From Ornithinimicrobium faecis (GTDB lineage: Bacteria > Actinomycetota > Actinomycetes > Actinomycetales > Dermatophilaceae), in the NCBI RefSeq assembly GCF_023923225.1, contig NZ_CP099489.1:2232001-2296000 (forward strand): DNA of 64,000 bases. The letters run 5' to 3'. Position 1 is the stretch's first letter. Every line of letters begins with the position of its first letter. The notes under the pieces were generated by a model, which did no database searches, was not told where the DNA came from, and saw only the letters and a list, made by a program, of their open reading frames with translations. Both the position numbers and the translations under genes were made by a program. Positions 19,472 to 27,186 of the stretch are shown in pieces.

Positions 19472-20118
19472 GCGCACCGCTGCAGTTGCCCGACGGCCTG
19501 AGCGTGAGCGACCTCGCCTTCGCCAAGCAGGACGGGCTCCTGCCGGCCATCGTGCAGCACCACCGCACTGGCCGGGTGCTGATGCTCGGCTATCAGGATG
19601 CTGAGGCCCTCACCGCGACCCTGACGACGGGGCTGGCGACCTTCTTCAGCCGCAGCCGGCAGGAGCAGTGGGTCAAGGGCGCCACCAGTGACAACTATCT
19701 GCGCGTCACCTCGATCCAGATCGACTGCGACCGCGACACTGTCCTGCTGTTCTGTGACCCGGATGGACCCACTTGTCACACGGGGTCGCAGTCCTGTTTC
19801 GACGGAGAGTCGAGCCCGCCGGAGGCGAACCCTGAGGTGGGTTCCTTCATCGCCGAGCTGGAGCAGGTCGTGGTCATCCGCGATCGGGAGCGTCCGCAGG
19901 GGTCCTACACCACCACGCTGCTCGAGGGTGACATCCGCCGCATCGCCCAGAAGGTGGGGGAGGAAGGCGTGGAGACCGCGCTGGCTGCCGTGGCTCAGGA
20001 GGACCCAGAGCTCATCGGGGAGTCGGCCGACCTGATCTATCACCTGCTCGTGTTGCTGCGCAGCCGTGGTCTCGGGCTGGCGGATGTCGAAGCCGAGCTC
20101 CGCCGACGCCACGGCTGA
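19468..20118 (+). CDS. hisI: Bifunctional phosphoribosyl-AMP cyclohydrolase / phosphoribosyl-ATP pyrophosphatase
   Basis: HisIE carries out steps 2 and 3 of the pathway. In the 216-residue chain, residues 1-115 are the cyclohydrolase with [29 protein letters not shown], the metal Asp/Cys region [13 protein letters not shown] and CHTGSQSC. Residues about 125-216 are the pyrophosphatase with [13 protein letters not shown] and [13 protein letters not shown]. In most actinobacteria these are two genes, with hisE linked to hisG. The fusion supports a foreign origin for the operon. It is the last his gene, overlapping hisF by four bases. Confidence 0.95.
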   Translation: MSAPLQLPDGLSVSDLAFAKQDGLLPAIVQHHRTGRVLMLGYQDAEALTATLTTGLATFFSRSRQEQWVKGATSDNYLRVTSIQIDCDRDTVLLFCDPDGPTCHTGSQSCFDGESSPPEANPEVGSFIAELEQVVVIRDRERPQGSYTTTLLEGDIRRIAQKVGEEGVETALAAVAQEDPELIGESADLIYHLLVLLRSRGLGLADVEAELRRRHG

Positions 20119-20171
20119 GCTGCCGACCGGTCAGAGGAGAGCCTCTGCGTGCAGAGTGCCATCATGAACGT

Positions 20172-20399
20172 ATGACGACGCTCTATGTGCGAGACGTGCC
20201 TGTGGAGCTGGCGGAGACGCTCAAGGAGCGTGCGGCGACCGCGGGGAAGTCTCTATCGGCTTACGTGGTCGCAGAGTTGGGCCGGATCGCTTCACGCCCC
20301 ACGAACGCCGAGATCGTGACTCGGCTGCGGCAACGGGCTCGCTCGGACGGCCCCAGCGCGACGGAGATCGTTGAAGCACTGCAGGAGTCCCGGCGGTGA
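20172..20399 (+). CDS. VapB/FitA-like ribbon-helix-helix antitoxin
   Basis: This is a 75-residue antitoxin. MTTLYVRDVPVELAETLKE forms the RHH beta strand and first helix, and GKSLSAYVVAELGRIA forms the second. The C-terminal tail is charged and would thread into a PIN toxin. The stop overlaps the GTG of a shortened VapC frame. The antitoxin looks intact but its toxin does not, so it is either orphaned or acts on another PIN protein. Confidence 0.8.
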   Translation: MTTLYVRDVPVELAETLKERAATAGKSLSAYVVAELGRIASRPTNAEIVTRLRQRARSDGPSATEIVEALQESRR

Positions 20400-20503
20400 T
20401 CGTCATCGACGCCTCTGCGATGGTCGAGGCCCTCGACGCGCCCTTCCACACCTGCGACAGGACACTTGAAGCAGAACGGCTTGACGCGTCGGTGATCTGC
20501 TGA
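20396..20503 (+). pseudogene. VapC PIN toxin with internal deletion
   Basis: The 35-codon frame opens with VIVIDASAMVEAL, the first beta strand and catalytic Asp of PIN toxins. It passes within a few residues to TCDRTLEAERLDASVIC, which resembles the end of the same fold (T.D..L....L...VI). The roughly 90 residues between, with the remaining acidic residues, are gone. The two ends stay in frame, so a peptide may be made, but it cannot be a nuclease. Confidence 0.7.
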
Positions 20504-21105
20504 TGATCCACACGGAGTTCGCGTGGGAGACTGCGGACATGGTGGCCGACCGAGCTGTGGTGATCCGTTGGGGCGACCTGGAGCCGACTCCGTGGAAGAA
20601 CGGTGGCGGCCTCACCCGCGAGATTGCCTCCTCGCCAGAGGGCTCCAACACGAGTGACTTCGACTGGCGGGTCAGCATCGCGGACGTCGAGGCGGCCGGT
20701 CCCTTCTCGAGTTTCCCCGGGGTCGATCGGGTGATCACCCTGCTCGAGGGAGGCTCGATGATCCTGGACAGCGAGTCTGGCAGGACCGTCCTCACAGTGC
20801 GGGAGCCGCACAGCTTCCCTGGTGAGGCGTCCGTCACCTGCGAGTTGCCCGATGGCTCGACCCGTGACCTCAACCTGATGACGCGCCGTGGCCAGGCAAG
20901 CGGTGACGTCAGCATCCACACCGTGTCCTCGCCCATGCGGATTGACGGCGACGGCTCGCGCCGTCTGGTGGTTGCCCTTGAGGACGGTGTCGATGCCAGA
21001 GAGAGCCAGCGTTCGAACTGGACATTGGACTGCTTTGACGTCCTCGACACCACCGGTCCGTTGTCGGTCGGCCCCGGAACCTTCGCGCTGATCAGCGTCC
21101 TGTGA
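20503..21105 (+). CDS. HutD/Ves family cupin-like protein
   Basis: This is a bicupin-like protein, 200 residues from ATG 20503 or 188 from ATG 20539. The family signature is clear: DLEPTPWKNGGGLTREIA, FDWRVSIADVEAAGPFSSFPG and DRVITLLEGGSMIL. HutD of Pseudomonas is tied to histidine utilisation, where it is thought to limit hut expression, while Ves in Escherichia coli is cold-linked. Here it lies directly after a histidine synthesis operon with a broken vapBC between. No hut genes are in the window, so its role is open. Confidence 0.85.
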   Translation: MIHTEFAWETADMVADRAVVIRWGDLEPTPWKNGGGLTREIASSPEGSNTSDFDWRVSIADVEAAGPFSSFPGVDRVITLLEGGSMILDSESGRTVLTVREPHSFPGEASVTCELPDGSTRDLNLMTRRGQASGDVSIHTVSSPMRIDGDGSRRLVVALEDGVDARESQRSNWTLDCFDVLDTTGPLSVGPGTFALISVL

Positions 21106-21153
21106 TCTGCCCAGGAGCTAGACCATGGCGGACTTCATGACCCGCAGTGTCCC

Positions 21154-21270
21154 TCACGATCTGGCGTCCTGAACTCCGGCCACACCGGCGGAGAGGATGC
21201 GTGCGTCGGCGGTCACCAGGACGCACGACTCGGTCTGTGCTTGTGCGAGCAGCAGGCGATCAAAGGCATC
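21154..21270 (-). pseudogene. C-terminal fragment of a second VapC PIN toxin
   Basis: On the minus strand the frame ending at 21154 reads ASDAFDRLLLAQAQTE, then LVTADARILSAGV, which is the distal half of a PIN domain with its last acidic residues. The 5' part is missing: at about 21270 the frame runs into the end of the DUF2784 gene. It is on the opposite strand from the vapB gene 1 kb away, so it is a second broken locus or a rearranged part. Confidence 0.7.
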
Positions 21271-21652
21271 AGAAGCGAAAGAGCAGGCCGATCCAGGAGA
21301 CCAGGACGATCCCGAGCACCACGAAGGGCATCCACGGCTTCCACGCCTGCGGATAGAGCACGCCGGTGTAGTAGTGGTCGATAAAGCCTGTCTCGCTGAG
21401 TCGTGACCATCCCCCGCGCACCCGGGCGCTGTTCTCGAGGGTGGTGAGAGGGCAGGGGAGGTCTCGGACCTGGCCGGCCAGGCCCCATGCGAGTGCGGGC
21501 AGGTGCAGCCACAGGACCCACGGCACAAACCAGGCCAGATAGCCGCCAAGGACCGCAACCACCGTGAAGGCGACGTGGGTTGCCATCGCGGCCACCGCCA
21601 GCACCCGGTGTGGCAGCACCCCGGTTGGTGTCAGGGTCGGTGAGTCGGTCAC
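21269..21652 (-). CDS. DUF2784 family membrane protein
   Basis: This small integral membrane protein of unknown function has 127 residues. It has four hydrophobic segments and the family pattern CPLTTLEN followed by GFIDHYYTGVLYPQ. The start is GTG 21652, because TATCCT lies six bases upstream; a TTG further out extends into non-conserved sequence. The gene ends against a vapC fragment on the same strand. Confidence 0.8.
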   Translation of the reverse strand: MTDSPTLTPTGVLPHRVLAVAAMATHVAFTVVAVLGGYLAWFVPWVLWLHLPALAWGLAGQVRDLPCPLTTLENSARVRGGWSRLSETGFIDHYYTGVLYPQAWKPWMPFVVLGIVLVSWIGLLFRF

Positions 21653-21658
21653 GTCCTC

Positions 21659-21664
21659 AGGATA
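21659..21664 (-). promoter_or_regulatory. -10 box TATCCT for leaderless DUF2784 gene
   Basis: On the minus strand TATCCT is followed by six bases and the GTG at 21652. GAGG in the gap could also act as a weak ribosome site. Confidence 0.5.
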
Positions 21665-21691
21665 GGTCTCTCCCGCAGCCCTGACACGGCG

Positions 21692-21818
21692 CGTGCAAGA
21701 CCGCAATCCTTTCCGGGCAGGGCGGGCGAGACCTCTATTTTTCTGCGGGCGGGACGTGCGAGACCTTTATCTTTTTGCGGGTGGGGCGTGCGAGACCTTT
21801 ATCTTTTTGCGGGTGGGG
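21692..21818. repeat. Four-unit tandem repeat (32-bp period) before lgt
   Basis: Units at 21755-21786 and 21787-21818 are identical. The unit at 21723-21754 differs at several bases, and 21692-21722 is a degenerate 31-bp copy. Each begins like CGTGCGAGACC, then has a T-rich run and ends in GCGGGTGGGG. The array fills the space between the divergent DUF2784 and lgt starts. Confidence 0.9.
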
Positions 21819-21862
21819 TTTCGGGGATGGGTGGCTCGTCCAGCATGATGGTCTGCGTGATC

Positions 21863-22870
21863 ATGTCGATCCCTAGCCCGGACATCAGCCAGTTCCAACT
21901 TGGCCCACTCACCATCCGCTTCTATGCCCTGTGTCTGCTGGCCGGCATGATCCTGGCCTGGTTCATCGGCCGGAAGCGCTGGGTGGCACGAGGCGGACTG
22001 GCGGACACGTTCGAGTCGATCGCCATCGTCGCGATCCCCTCCGGCATCGTGGGCGCCCGGATCTATCACGTGGCCACGCACTGGGAGGACTATTTCGGTG
22101 AGGGCCGGGACCCGATCAGCGCCCTGTATATCTGGGAGGGCGGCATCGCGATCTTCGGTGCCGTCATCGGCGGAGCCCTGGGCGCCCTGTTCGTCTGCTG
22201 GCGCAAGGGCGCGCGGATCACCGCCTTCGCCGACTCGCTCGCGCCGGGCCTGATCCTGGCCCAGGCCGTCGGACGCCTCGGCAACTGGTTCAACCAGGAG
22301 CTCTTCGGCGGGCCGGACGACGGCCCGCTGGGCCTGGAGATCGACCCTGACCGCAGGCCGTCGGAGTATCGCGATGTCGAGACCTTCCAGCCGACCTTCC
22401 TGTATGAACTCACCTGGAACGCTCTCGGCTGCCTGCTCCTGCTCTGGATCGACCGCAGGTTCAAGCTGGGGTGGGGCAAGCTCATCGCGCTCTACATGGT
22501 GATCTACGGCACCGGGCGGTTCTGGATCGAGGGGATCCGCACCGACTTCAGTTATATGGTCGGCCCGCTGCGCACCAACCAGGCGACGGCACTGCTGTTC
22601 ATCATCGTGGGCATCCTCCTGTTTGCGATCTCCCACACGCTGCGCAAGGGGCGCGAGCCCTGGGTGGAGCGCGCCGGCGTCGGGGGACCGGACTATGTGC
22701 CCGCAGAGCACGAGGCTGGCGCGATCACCGCCGACGACCCCGCTGAGTCATCAGCTGCCCGCGATGGTGACGAGGCAGTTGGTGTCACCGCCGATGACGA
22801 GGCGGGCGGCGTCACTGCCGACAGCCCTGACGAGCCCGCGGAGAGCAACGAAGACGTCACCCCGCGCTGA
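21863..22870 (+). CDS. lgt: Prolipoprotein diacylglyceryl transferase
   Basis: Lgt attaches diacylglycerol to the lipobox Cys of prolipoproteins at the membrane. From ATG 21863 the protein has 335 residues, with seven hydrophobic segments, the RFYALCLLAGMILAW opening, and the Lgt signature GRLGNWFNQELFGGP followed by a GTGRFWIEGIR block. A hydrophilic Ala/Asp/Glu tail of about 70 residues with repeated GVTADD follows. GTG 21857 and ATGs at 21845/21848 are alternative starts; none has a clear ribosome site. The 3' end overlaps the convergent gene by 14 bases. Confidence 0.93.
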   Translation: MSIPSPDISQFQLGPLTIRFYALCLLAGMILAWFIGRKRWVARGGLADTFESIAIVAIPSGIVGARIYHVATHWEDYFGEGRDPISALYIWEGGIAIFGAVIGGALGALFVCWRKGARITAFADSLAPGLILAQAVGRLGNWFNQELFGGPDDGPLGLEIDPDRRPSEYRDVETFQPTFLYELTWNALGCLLLLWIDRRFKLGWGKLIALYMVIYGTGRFWIEGIRTDFSYMVGPLRTNQATALLFIIVGILLFAISHTLRKGREPWVERAGVGGPDYVPAEHEAGAITADDPAESSAARDGDEAVGVTADDEAGGVTADSPDEPAESNEDVTPR

Positions 22871-23474
22871 GACGCTGTGGCCGCAGCCCGACGCGGGCCA
22901 GCTCCAGCCCCGCCAGGTCAGAGATGGCTTGCTCATCACCGGCGCGCCAGGCCCCCAATGGATCCGGATCAACGCGCACGAGCCGGCGCGGTGACTGGTG
23001 CACCAGGGCTCGCAGCGCGAGCAACTCAAGGGCGCTGTCGCCCTCACGCAACCGGGCCAGCTCGGTCGTCCGACGGGCCCAGTGGGCGCGCAGCAGGACA
23101 TAGACCCCGACCACGAACAGGATCGGCACGGCTCCAACGAAGACCGACAGCAGCCACGCCACCCGCGTCACGCCGGTGTCCAGGGCATCACCGGCCGAGA
23201 CCAACGAGCCTCCGGCGTCGGCAGCGCCGGTGAACGGACCCGTGAGCCGGTCACCCACCAGCGGGACCTCACCGATCTGACCAGCCACATCGTCCATCCG
23301 GGTCTGCACGGTGGTGCCGGCTGTGCGCAGCGGCTCCGCCGGCACGGCCAGCAGGCGGACCAGGTCAAAGGCCCACCGTGCAATCAGGACCCACAGGACG
23401 ACCCAGGCGACGGCGAGGAGATCACCGGTGACCTGCCGGGTGCGTCGGGCCGGGGTTTCGGCATACCACTGCAT
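22857..23474 (-). CDS. Hypothetical membrane protein with two membrane segments
   Basis: I do not recognise the family. The 205-residue protein starts at ATG 23474. It has a hydrophobic helix at about residues 18-40 ([20 protein letters not shown]), a hydrophilic loop of about 65 residues rich in Gly/Thr/Asp, and a second helix ([22 protein letters not shown]). A basic cytoplasmic tail containing [12 protein letters not shown] follows. It is divergent from xerD with only 12 bases between start codons. The distal part overlaps the lgt end. Confidence 0.75.
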   Translation of the reverse strand: MQWYAETPARRTRQVTGDLLAVAWVVLWVLIARWAFDLVRLLAVPAEPLRTAGTTVQTRMDDVAGQIGEVPLVGDRLTGPFTGAADAGGSLVSAGDALDTGVTRVAWLLSVFVGAVPILFVVGVYVLLRAHWARRTTELARLREGDSALELLALRALVHQSPRRLVRVDPDPLGAWRAGDEQAISDLAGLELARVGLRPQRLSAG

Positions 23475-23487
23475 GACAATGACGGTA
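23475..23487. promoter_or_regulatory. Overlapping divergent -10 boxes between xerD and membrane protein gene
   Basis: GACAAT (23475-23480, plus) is six bases before the xerD ATG at 23487. TACCGT (23482-23487, minus) is seven bases before the ATG at 23474. Each box lies within the other gene's start region, so the two leaderless transcripts would compete. Confidence 0.5.
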
Positions 23488-24503
23488 TGGCTCAGCAGAC
23501 CCCGGCACCAGCACCCGACGCGCTCTCGCGCGCGGCGCGGGGCTGGCTGGACCACCTGCGCGTCGAGCGGGGAGCCTCCGAGCACACCCTGCGGGCCTAT
23601 CGGCGCGACCTCGACCGCTATCTGGCCTTCCTGCGCGGACGTGGCATCACGGCGCCGACCGACGTCGCCGAGGGCATGGTCAGCGACTTCCTGGCGCACC
23701 TGCGCACCGGCGACGACGAGCACCAGCCGCTGGCCGCCTCCTCGGCGGCTCGGGCGCTCGTCGCGGTGCGTGGGTTTCACAAGTTCCTCGCGGCCGAGGG
23801 CGACGTGGCCGATGACCCCGCCCAGCAGGTCGCCCCGCCCACACCGGCGCGCCGCCTGCCCAAGGCCATCAGCATCGAGGCCGTCGAGCGGCTCCTGGAC
23901 GCTGCCTCGGTGGGGGACACCCCGGCCAGCCTGCGCGACCGGGCCCTGTTGGAGGTGCTCTATGGCTCGGGTGCCCGGGTCAGCGAGGCCATTGGGCTGG
24001 ACCTGGACGACATGGATCTCGGCCGCGATGCCGACCCATCCAACGGCAGCAACAGCCGAGCAGGCGCAAGCAACGGGGACGACGCACCCGAGGATGCCGT
24101 CGTGCGCCTGTTCGGCAAGGGCAACAAGGAGCGCATCGTGCCGCTGGGCAGGTATGCCACCGACGCGCTCGAGGCCTGGCTCGTGCGGGGCCGCCCCACC
24201 TTTGCAGCCAAGGGCAAAGGCACCCCGGCGGTCTTCCTGAACCAGCGCGGTGGACGGCTCTCCAGACAGAGCGCCTGGAACATCATCCAGGCGGCGGCGG
24301 AGCGGGCCGACCTGTCCGGTCACCTCAGCCCGCACACCCTGCGTCACTCCTTTGCCACGCACCTGCTCGACGGCGGGGCCGACGTGCGCGTGGTGCAGGA
24401 GCTGCTCGGGCACGCCTCGGTCGCGACCACCCAGATCTACACGCTGGTCACCGCCCGGCACCTGCGTGAGGTCTATGCCCAGGCCCATCCCCGCGCCCGG
24501 TGA
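23487..24503 (+). CDS. xerD: Tyrosine recombinase XerD
   Basis: XerD is the chromosome-dimer resolution recombinase, acting with XerC at dif. The 338-residue protein has a SAM-like core-binding domain (residues 15-110) and a catalytic domain with all key residues: Arg164 (GSGARVSEA), Lys211, His283 and Arg286 ([12 protein letters not shown]), His309 and Tyr318. A Gly/Ser/Asn/Asp-rich insertion at about residues 180-203 enlarges the loop before the catalytic Lys. It heads the xerD-parA-scpA-scpB block, as in other actinobacteria, so it is housekeeping and not a phage integrase. Confidence 0.92.
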   Translation: MAQQTPAPAPDALSRAARGWLDHLRVERGASEHTLRAYRRDLDRYLAFLRGRGITAPTDVAEGMVSDFLAHLRTGDDEHQPLAASSAARALVAVRGFHKFLAAEGDVADDPAQQVAPPTPARRLPKAISIEAVERLLDAASVGDTPASLRDRALLEVLYGSGARVSEAIGLDLDDMDLGRDADPSNGSNSRAGASNGDDAPEDAVVRLFGKGNKERIVPLGRYATDALEAWLVRGRPTFAAKGKGTPAVFLNQRGGRLSRQSAWNIIQAAAERADLSGHLSPHTLRHSFATHLLDGGADVRVVQELLGHASVATTQIYTLVTARHLREVYAQAHPRAR

Positions 24504-24642
24504 CCCGACTCAACCACCGCCGTGGGTGCCGTCCCGGCTGAGCCGGGTGACGGCATACGAGGGTGCGCCATTGGTGACCAGACGTCAGTGCGGTTAGGGT
24601 CGGAGCGATCGGCGCGACGCCGACCACGGACCAGAGGGCGGA

Positions 24643-25575
24643 GTGAGCGTGACATCCGAGGCGACGAGGCAGGACACGGCGACCAGCAGCGCGACCCACG
24701 ACCGGCTGCCCGGCACCGAGACCGCCGGCAGCGGACAGATCGGCCCCACCGGCCGACCGATGCCGGAGTTCGCTGTCCCGACGCCCCTGGACCGGCACGG
24801 CCCGGCCCGGGTGATCGCGATGTGCAACCAGAAGGGTGGCGTCGGCAAGACCACGACCACCATCAACCTGGGTGCGGCGCTGGCGGAGTATGGCCGCAAG
24901 GTGTTGCTCGTCGACTTCGACCCCCAGGGCGCGCTCTCGGTCGGCCTCGGTGTCCCCACGCATGAGCTTGACGTCACGATCTACAACCTGCTGGTCGAGC
25001 GTGATCACGACATCAAGGACGTGATCCAGCAGACCCGCGTCACCAACCTCGACGTGGTGCCGGCCAACATCGACCTGTCGGCCGCAGAGGTCCAGCTCGT
25101 GGGTGAGGTCGCCCGCGAGCAGGTGCTGGCCCGGGTGCTGCGTCCCGTGCTGGACGACTATGACGTGATCCTGATCGACTGCCAGCCCTCCCTGGGCCTG
25201 CTGACCGTGAATGCGCTGACCGCGGCCCACGGCGTCGTGATCCCGCTGGAGTGCGAGTTCTTCGCGATGCGCGGGGTGGCACTGCTGATCGAGACGATCG
25301 ACAAGATCACCGACCGGCTCAACCCCGCGCTGTCCCTGGACGGCATCCTGGCCACGATGTATGACGGGCGCACCCTGCACTCCAAGGAGGTCGTGCGCAG
25401 CGTCGTGGACCACTTCCAGGACAAGGTCTTCCACACCGTCATCAGCCGCACCATCAAGTTCCCCGACGCCACCCTCGCGGCCGAGCCGATCACCTCTTAT
25501 GCCAGCACGCACAGCGGTGCGGAGGCCTATCGGCAGCTGGCCCGTGAGCTGATCTCGCGCGGCGGCGCGCCCTGA
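24643..25575 (+). CDS. ParA/Soj-type ATPase
   Basis: This is a Walker-type partition ATPase, 310 residues. The deviant Walker A motif QKGGVGKTTTTINLG lies near residue 64, with VLLVDFDPQGALSVGLGV and Walker B-like ILIDCQPSLGLL. The first about 60 residues are Thr/Ala/Gly-rich and variable. There is no parB next door. The gene is upstream of scpAB, where the equivalent actinobacterial gene is usually found, and probably aids chromosome organisation. GTG 24643 is used; a TAGGGT box at 24595 may be its promoter. Confidence 0.88.
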   Translation: MSVTSEATRQDTATSSATHDRLPGTETAGSGQIGPTGRPMPEFAVPTPLDRHGPARVIAMCNQKGGVGKTTTTINLGAALAEYGRKVLLVDFDPQGALSVGLGVPTHELDVTIYNLLVERDHDIKDVIQQTRVTNLDVVPANIDLSAAEVQLVGEVAREQVLARVLRPVLDDYDVILIDCQPSLGLLTVNALTAAHGVVIPLECEFFAMRGVALLIETIDKITDRLNPALSLDGILATMYDGRTLHSKEVVRSVVDHFQDKVFHTVISRTIKFPDATLAAEPITSYASTHSGAEAYRQLARELISRGGAP

Positions 25576-25577
25576 CC

Positions 25578-26480
25578 TTGGAGACGACCCTGGCCGACCC
25601 CGGGGAGCCAGCGGCCATCCCCGAGGTGGACCCGGCTCAGGCCGTCCCTGGCGGCGTGCTCACCCGGCGCGGCCCAACGCCGTTCCAGGTGCACCTAGAT
25701 GTCTTCCAGGGGCCGTTTGAGCTGCTCCTCGGGCTGATCGCCAAGCACAAGCTCGATGTCACCGAGATCGCGCTGGCCAAGATCACCGACGAGTTTGTGG
25801 CCCACATCCGGGTGGCGCAGGAGGCGGACGACGACTGGGACCTCTCGCAGGCCTCGGAGTTCCTGCTCATTGCCGCGACGCTGCTGGACCTGAAGGCCTC
25901 ACGCCTCCTGCCGAACCGTCGCGAGGAGGACGAGGAGGACCTCGAGCTCATCGAGGCCCGGGACCTGCTCTTTGCCCGGCTGCTGCAGTATCGCGCCTTC
26001 AAGGACGTCGCCGCCGCCTTCGCCACACGGATGGAGACGGTGGGGCGGATCTTCCCGCGCGACGTCGCCCTCGAGGATGAGTTCACCCGGCTGCTGCCTG
26101 AACTGGTCATGAACATCACCCCCGAGCAGTTGGCGATGATCGCCGCCCGCGCGATGGCTCCCAAGCCTCCGCCCACGGTGGGGCTCACCCACCTGCACGC
26201 CCCGCAGGTGTCGGTGCGTGAGCAGGCAGTCCTGGTGGTGCAGCGTCTGCGGCTCACCGGCACGGCGAGCTTCCGGGAGCTGGTCGCGGATGCCGACACC
26301 ACGCTGGTGATCGTGGCGCGCTTCCTGGCGCTGCTGGAGCTCTTCCGCGAGTCCCTGCTGTCGCTGGACCAGGAGGACCCGCTCGGCGAGCTGACCGTCC
26401 GGTGGACCGGCAGCGACAGTGGCGACGTCGAGGTCAGCGACGAGTTCGACGAGGACGACCAGGAGAGCACCGATGAGTGA
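25578..26480 (+). CDS. scpA: Segregation and condensation protein A
   Basis: ScpA is the kleisin of the SMC-ScpAB condensin. The 300-residue protein has the N-terminal Smc-neck-binding motif PFQVHLDVFQGPFELLLGLI followed by HKLDVTEIALAKITDEF. A central acidic region follows, then a C-terminal winged helix that binds the SMC head. The last about 25 residues are very acidic. TTG 25578 is the only start close to the parA stop; GTG 25627 is an alternative. The 3' end overlaps scpB by eight bases. Confidence 0.92.
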   Translation: METTLADPGEPAAIPEVDPAQAVPGGVLTRRGPTPFQVHLDVFQGPFELLLGLIAKHKLDVTEIALAKITDEFVAHIRVAQEADDDWDLSQASEFLLIAATLLDLKASRLLPNRREEDEEDLELIEARDLLFARLLQYRAFKDVAAAFATRMETVGRIFPRDVALEDEFTRLLPELVMNITPEQLAMIAARAMAPKPPPTVGLTHLHAPQVSVREQAVLVVQRLRLTGTASFRELVADADTTLVIVARFLALLELFRESLLSLDQEDPLGELTVRWTGSDSGDVEVSDEFDEDDQESTDE

Positions 26481-27186
26481 GCCCCAGAACGAGGGCCAGA
26501 GCGAGCCCCAGGACGAGCCCCGCGACGAGTCGCCGGACGAGTCGGACGAGGTGCAGGACGCCACGCCGCCCGAGGAGCAGACGCCCGAGGAGCAGGGCGT
26601 CGAGCAGGTCGCCTTCGACATCAACGACTTCCCCGGTGGGGCCCGCTCGGCGATTGAGGCGGTGCTCATGGTGATCGACGAGCCGGTCGAGGAGACCGTG
26701 CTCGCCTCGGCGCTGGAGTTGCCGATGGAGGACGTCATCTCCATCCTGGAGACCCTCGCCAGCGAGTATGCCGACAGTGACCGTGGGTTCATGCTGCGCC
26801 GGTTAGGCGGGCGCTGGCGGATCTATTCCAAGCCGGCCTATGCCCCCGTGGTGGAGAAGTTCCTGATGGGCGGGCAGCAGGCACGACTGACCCAGGCCTC
26901 CCTGGAGACGCTCGCGGTCGTGGCCTATCGGCAGCCGATCTCCCGGGCCAGGGTCAGTGCGGTCCGAGGTGTCAACGTCGACGGTGTCGTGCGCACCCTG
27001 GTCTCGCGTGGCCTGATCGAGGAGGTCATCGTCGACGGCGAGCCTGGCCAGGCCGCGCTGTATGGCACGACCGATCTGTTCCTGCAGCGGATGGGCCTGG
27101 ACAGCCTCGACGACCTGCCCCCACTTGCTCCCTACCTGCCTCCGGCAGATGTCATCGAAGAACTCGCGTCGGAAGGACACGCATGA
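26473..27186 (+). CDS. scpB: Segregation and condensation protein B
   Basis: ScpB dimers bind ScpA in the condensin complex. The 237-residue protein opens with about 45 Glu/Pro/Asp-rich residues. It continues with two winged-helix domains: SAIEAVLMVIDEPV, and QARLTQASLETLAVVAYRQPISRA with VNVDGVVRTLVSRGLI. The ATG at 26473 is inside the end of scpA (ATGAGTGA overlap). The stop overlaps the start of the pseudouridine synthase gene. Confidence 0.93.
   Translation: MSEPQNEGQSEPQDEPRDESPDESDEVQDATPPEEQTPEEQGVEQVAFDINDFPGGARSAIEAVLMVIDEPVEETVLASALELPMEDVISILETLASEYADSDRGFMLRRLGGRWRIYSKPAYAPVVEKFLMGGQQARLTQASLETLAVVAYRQPISRARVSAVRGVNVDGVVRTLVSRGLIEEVIVDGEPGQAALYGTTDLFLQRMGLDSLDDLPPLAPYLPPADVIEELASEGHA

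Noticed and set aside
20119..20160. Terminator after hisIE
   Set aside because: Only a weak AGAGG/CCTCT pairing is present without a T-run; too weak to call.
21124..21171. 15-codon plus-strand ORF after hutD
   Set aside because: It is antisense to the vapC fragment, has no promoter or ribosome site and no recognisable features.
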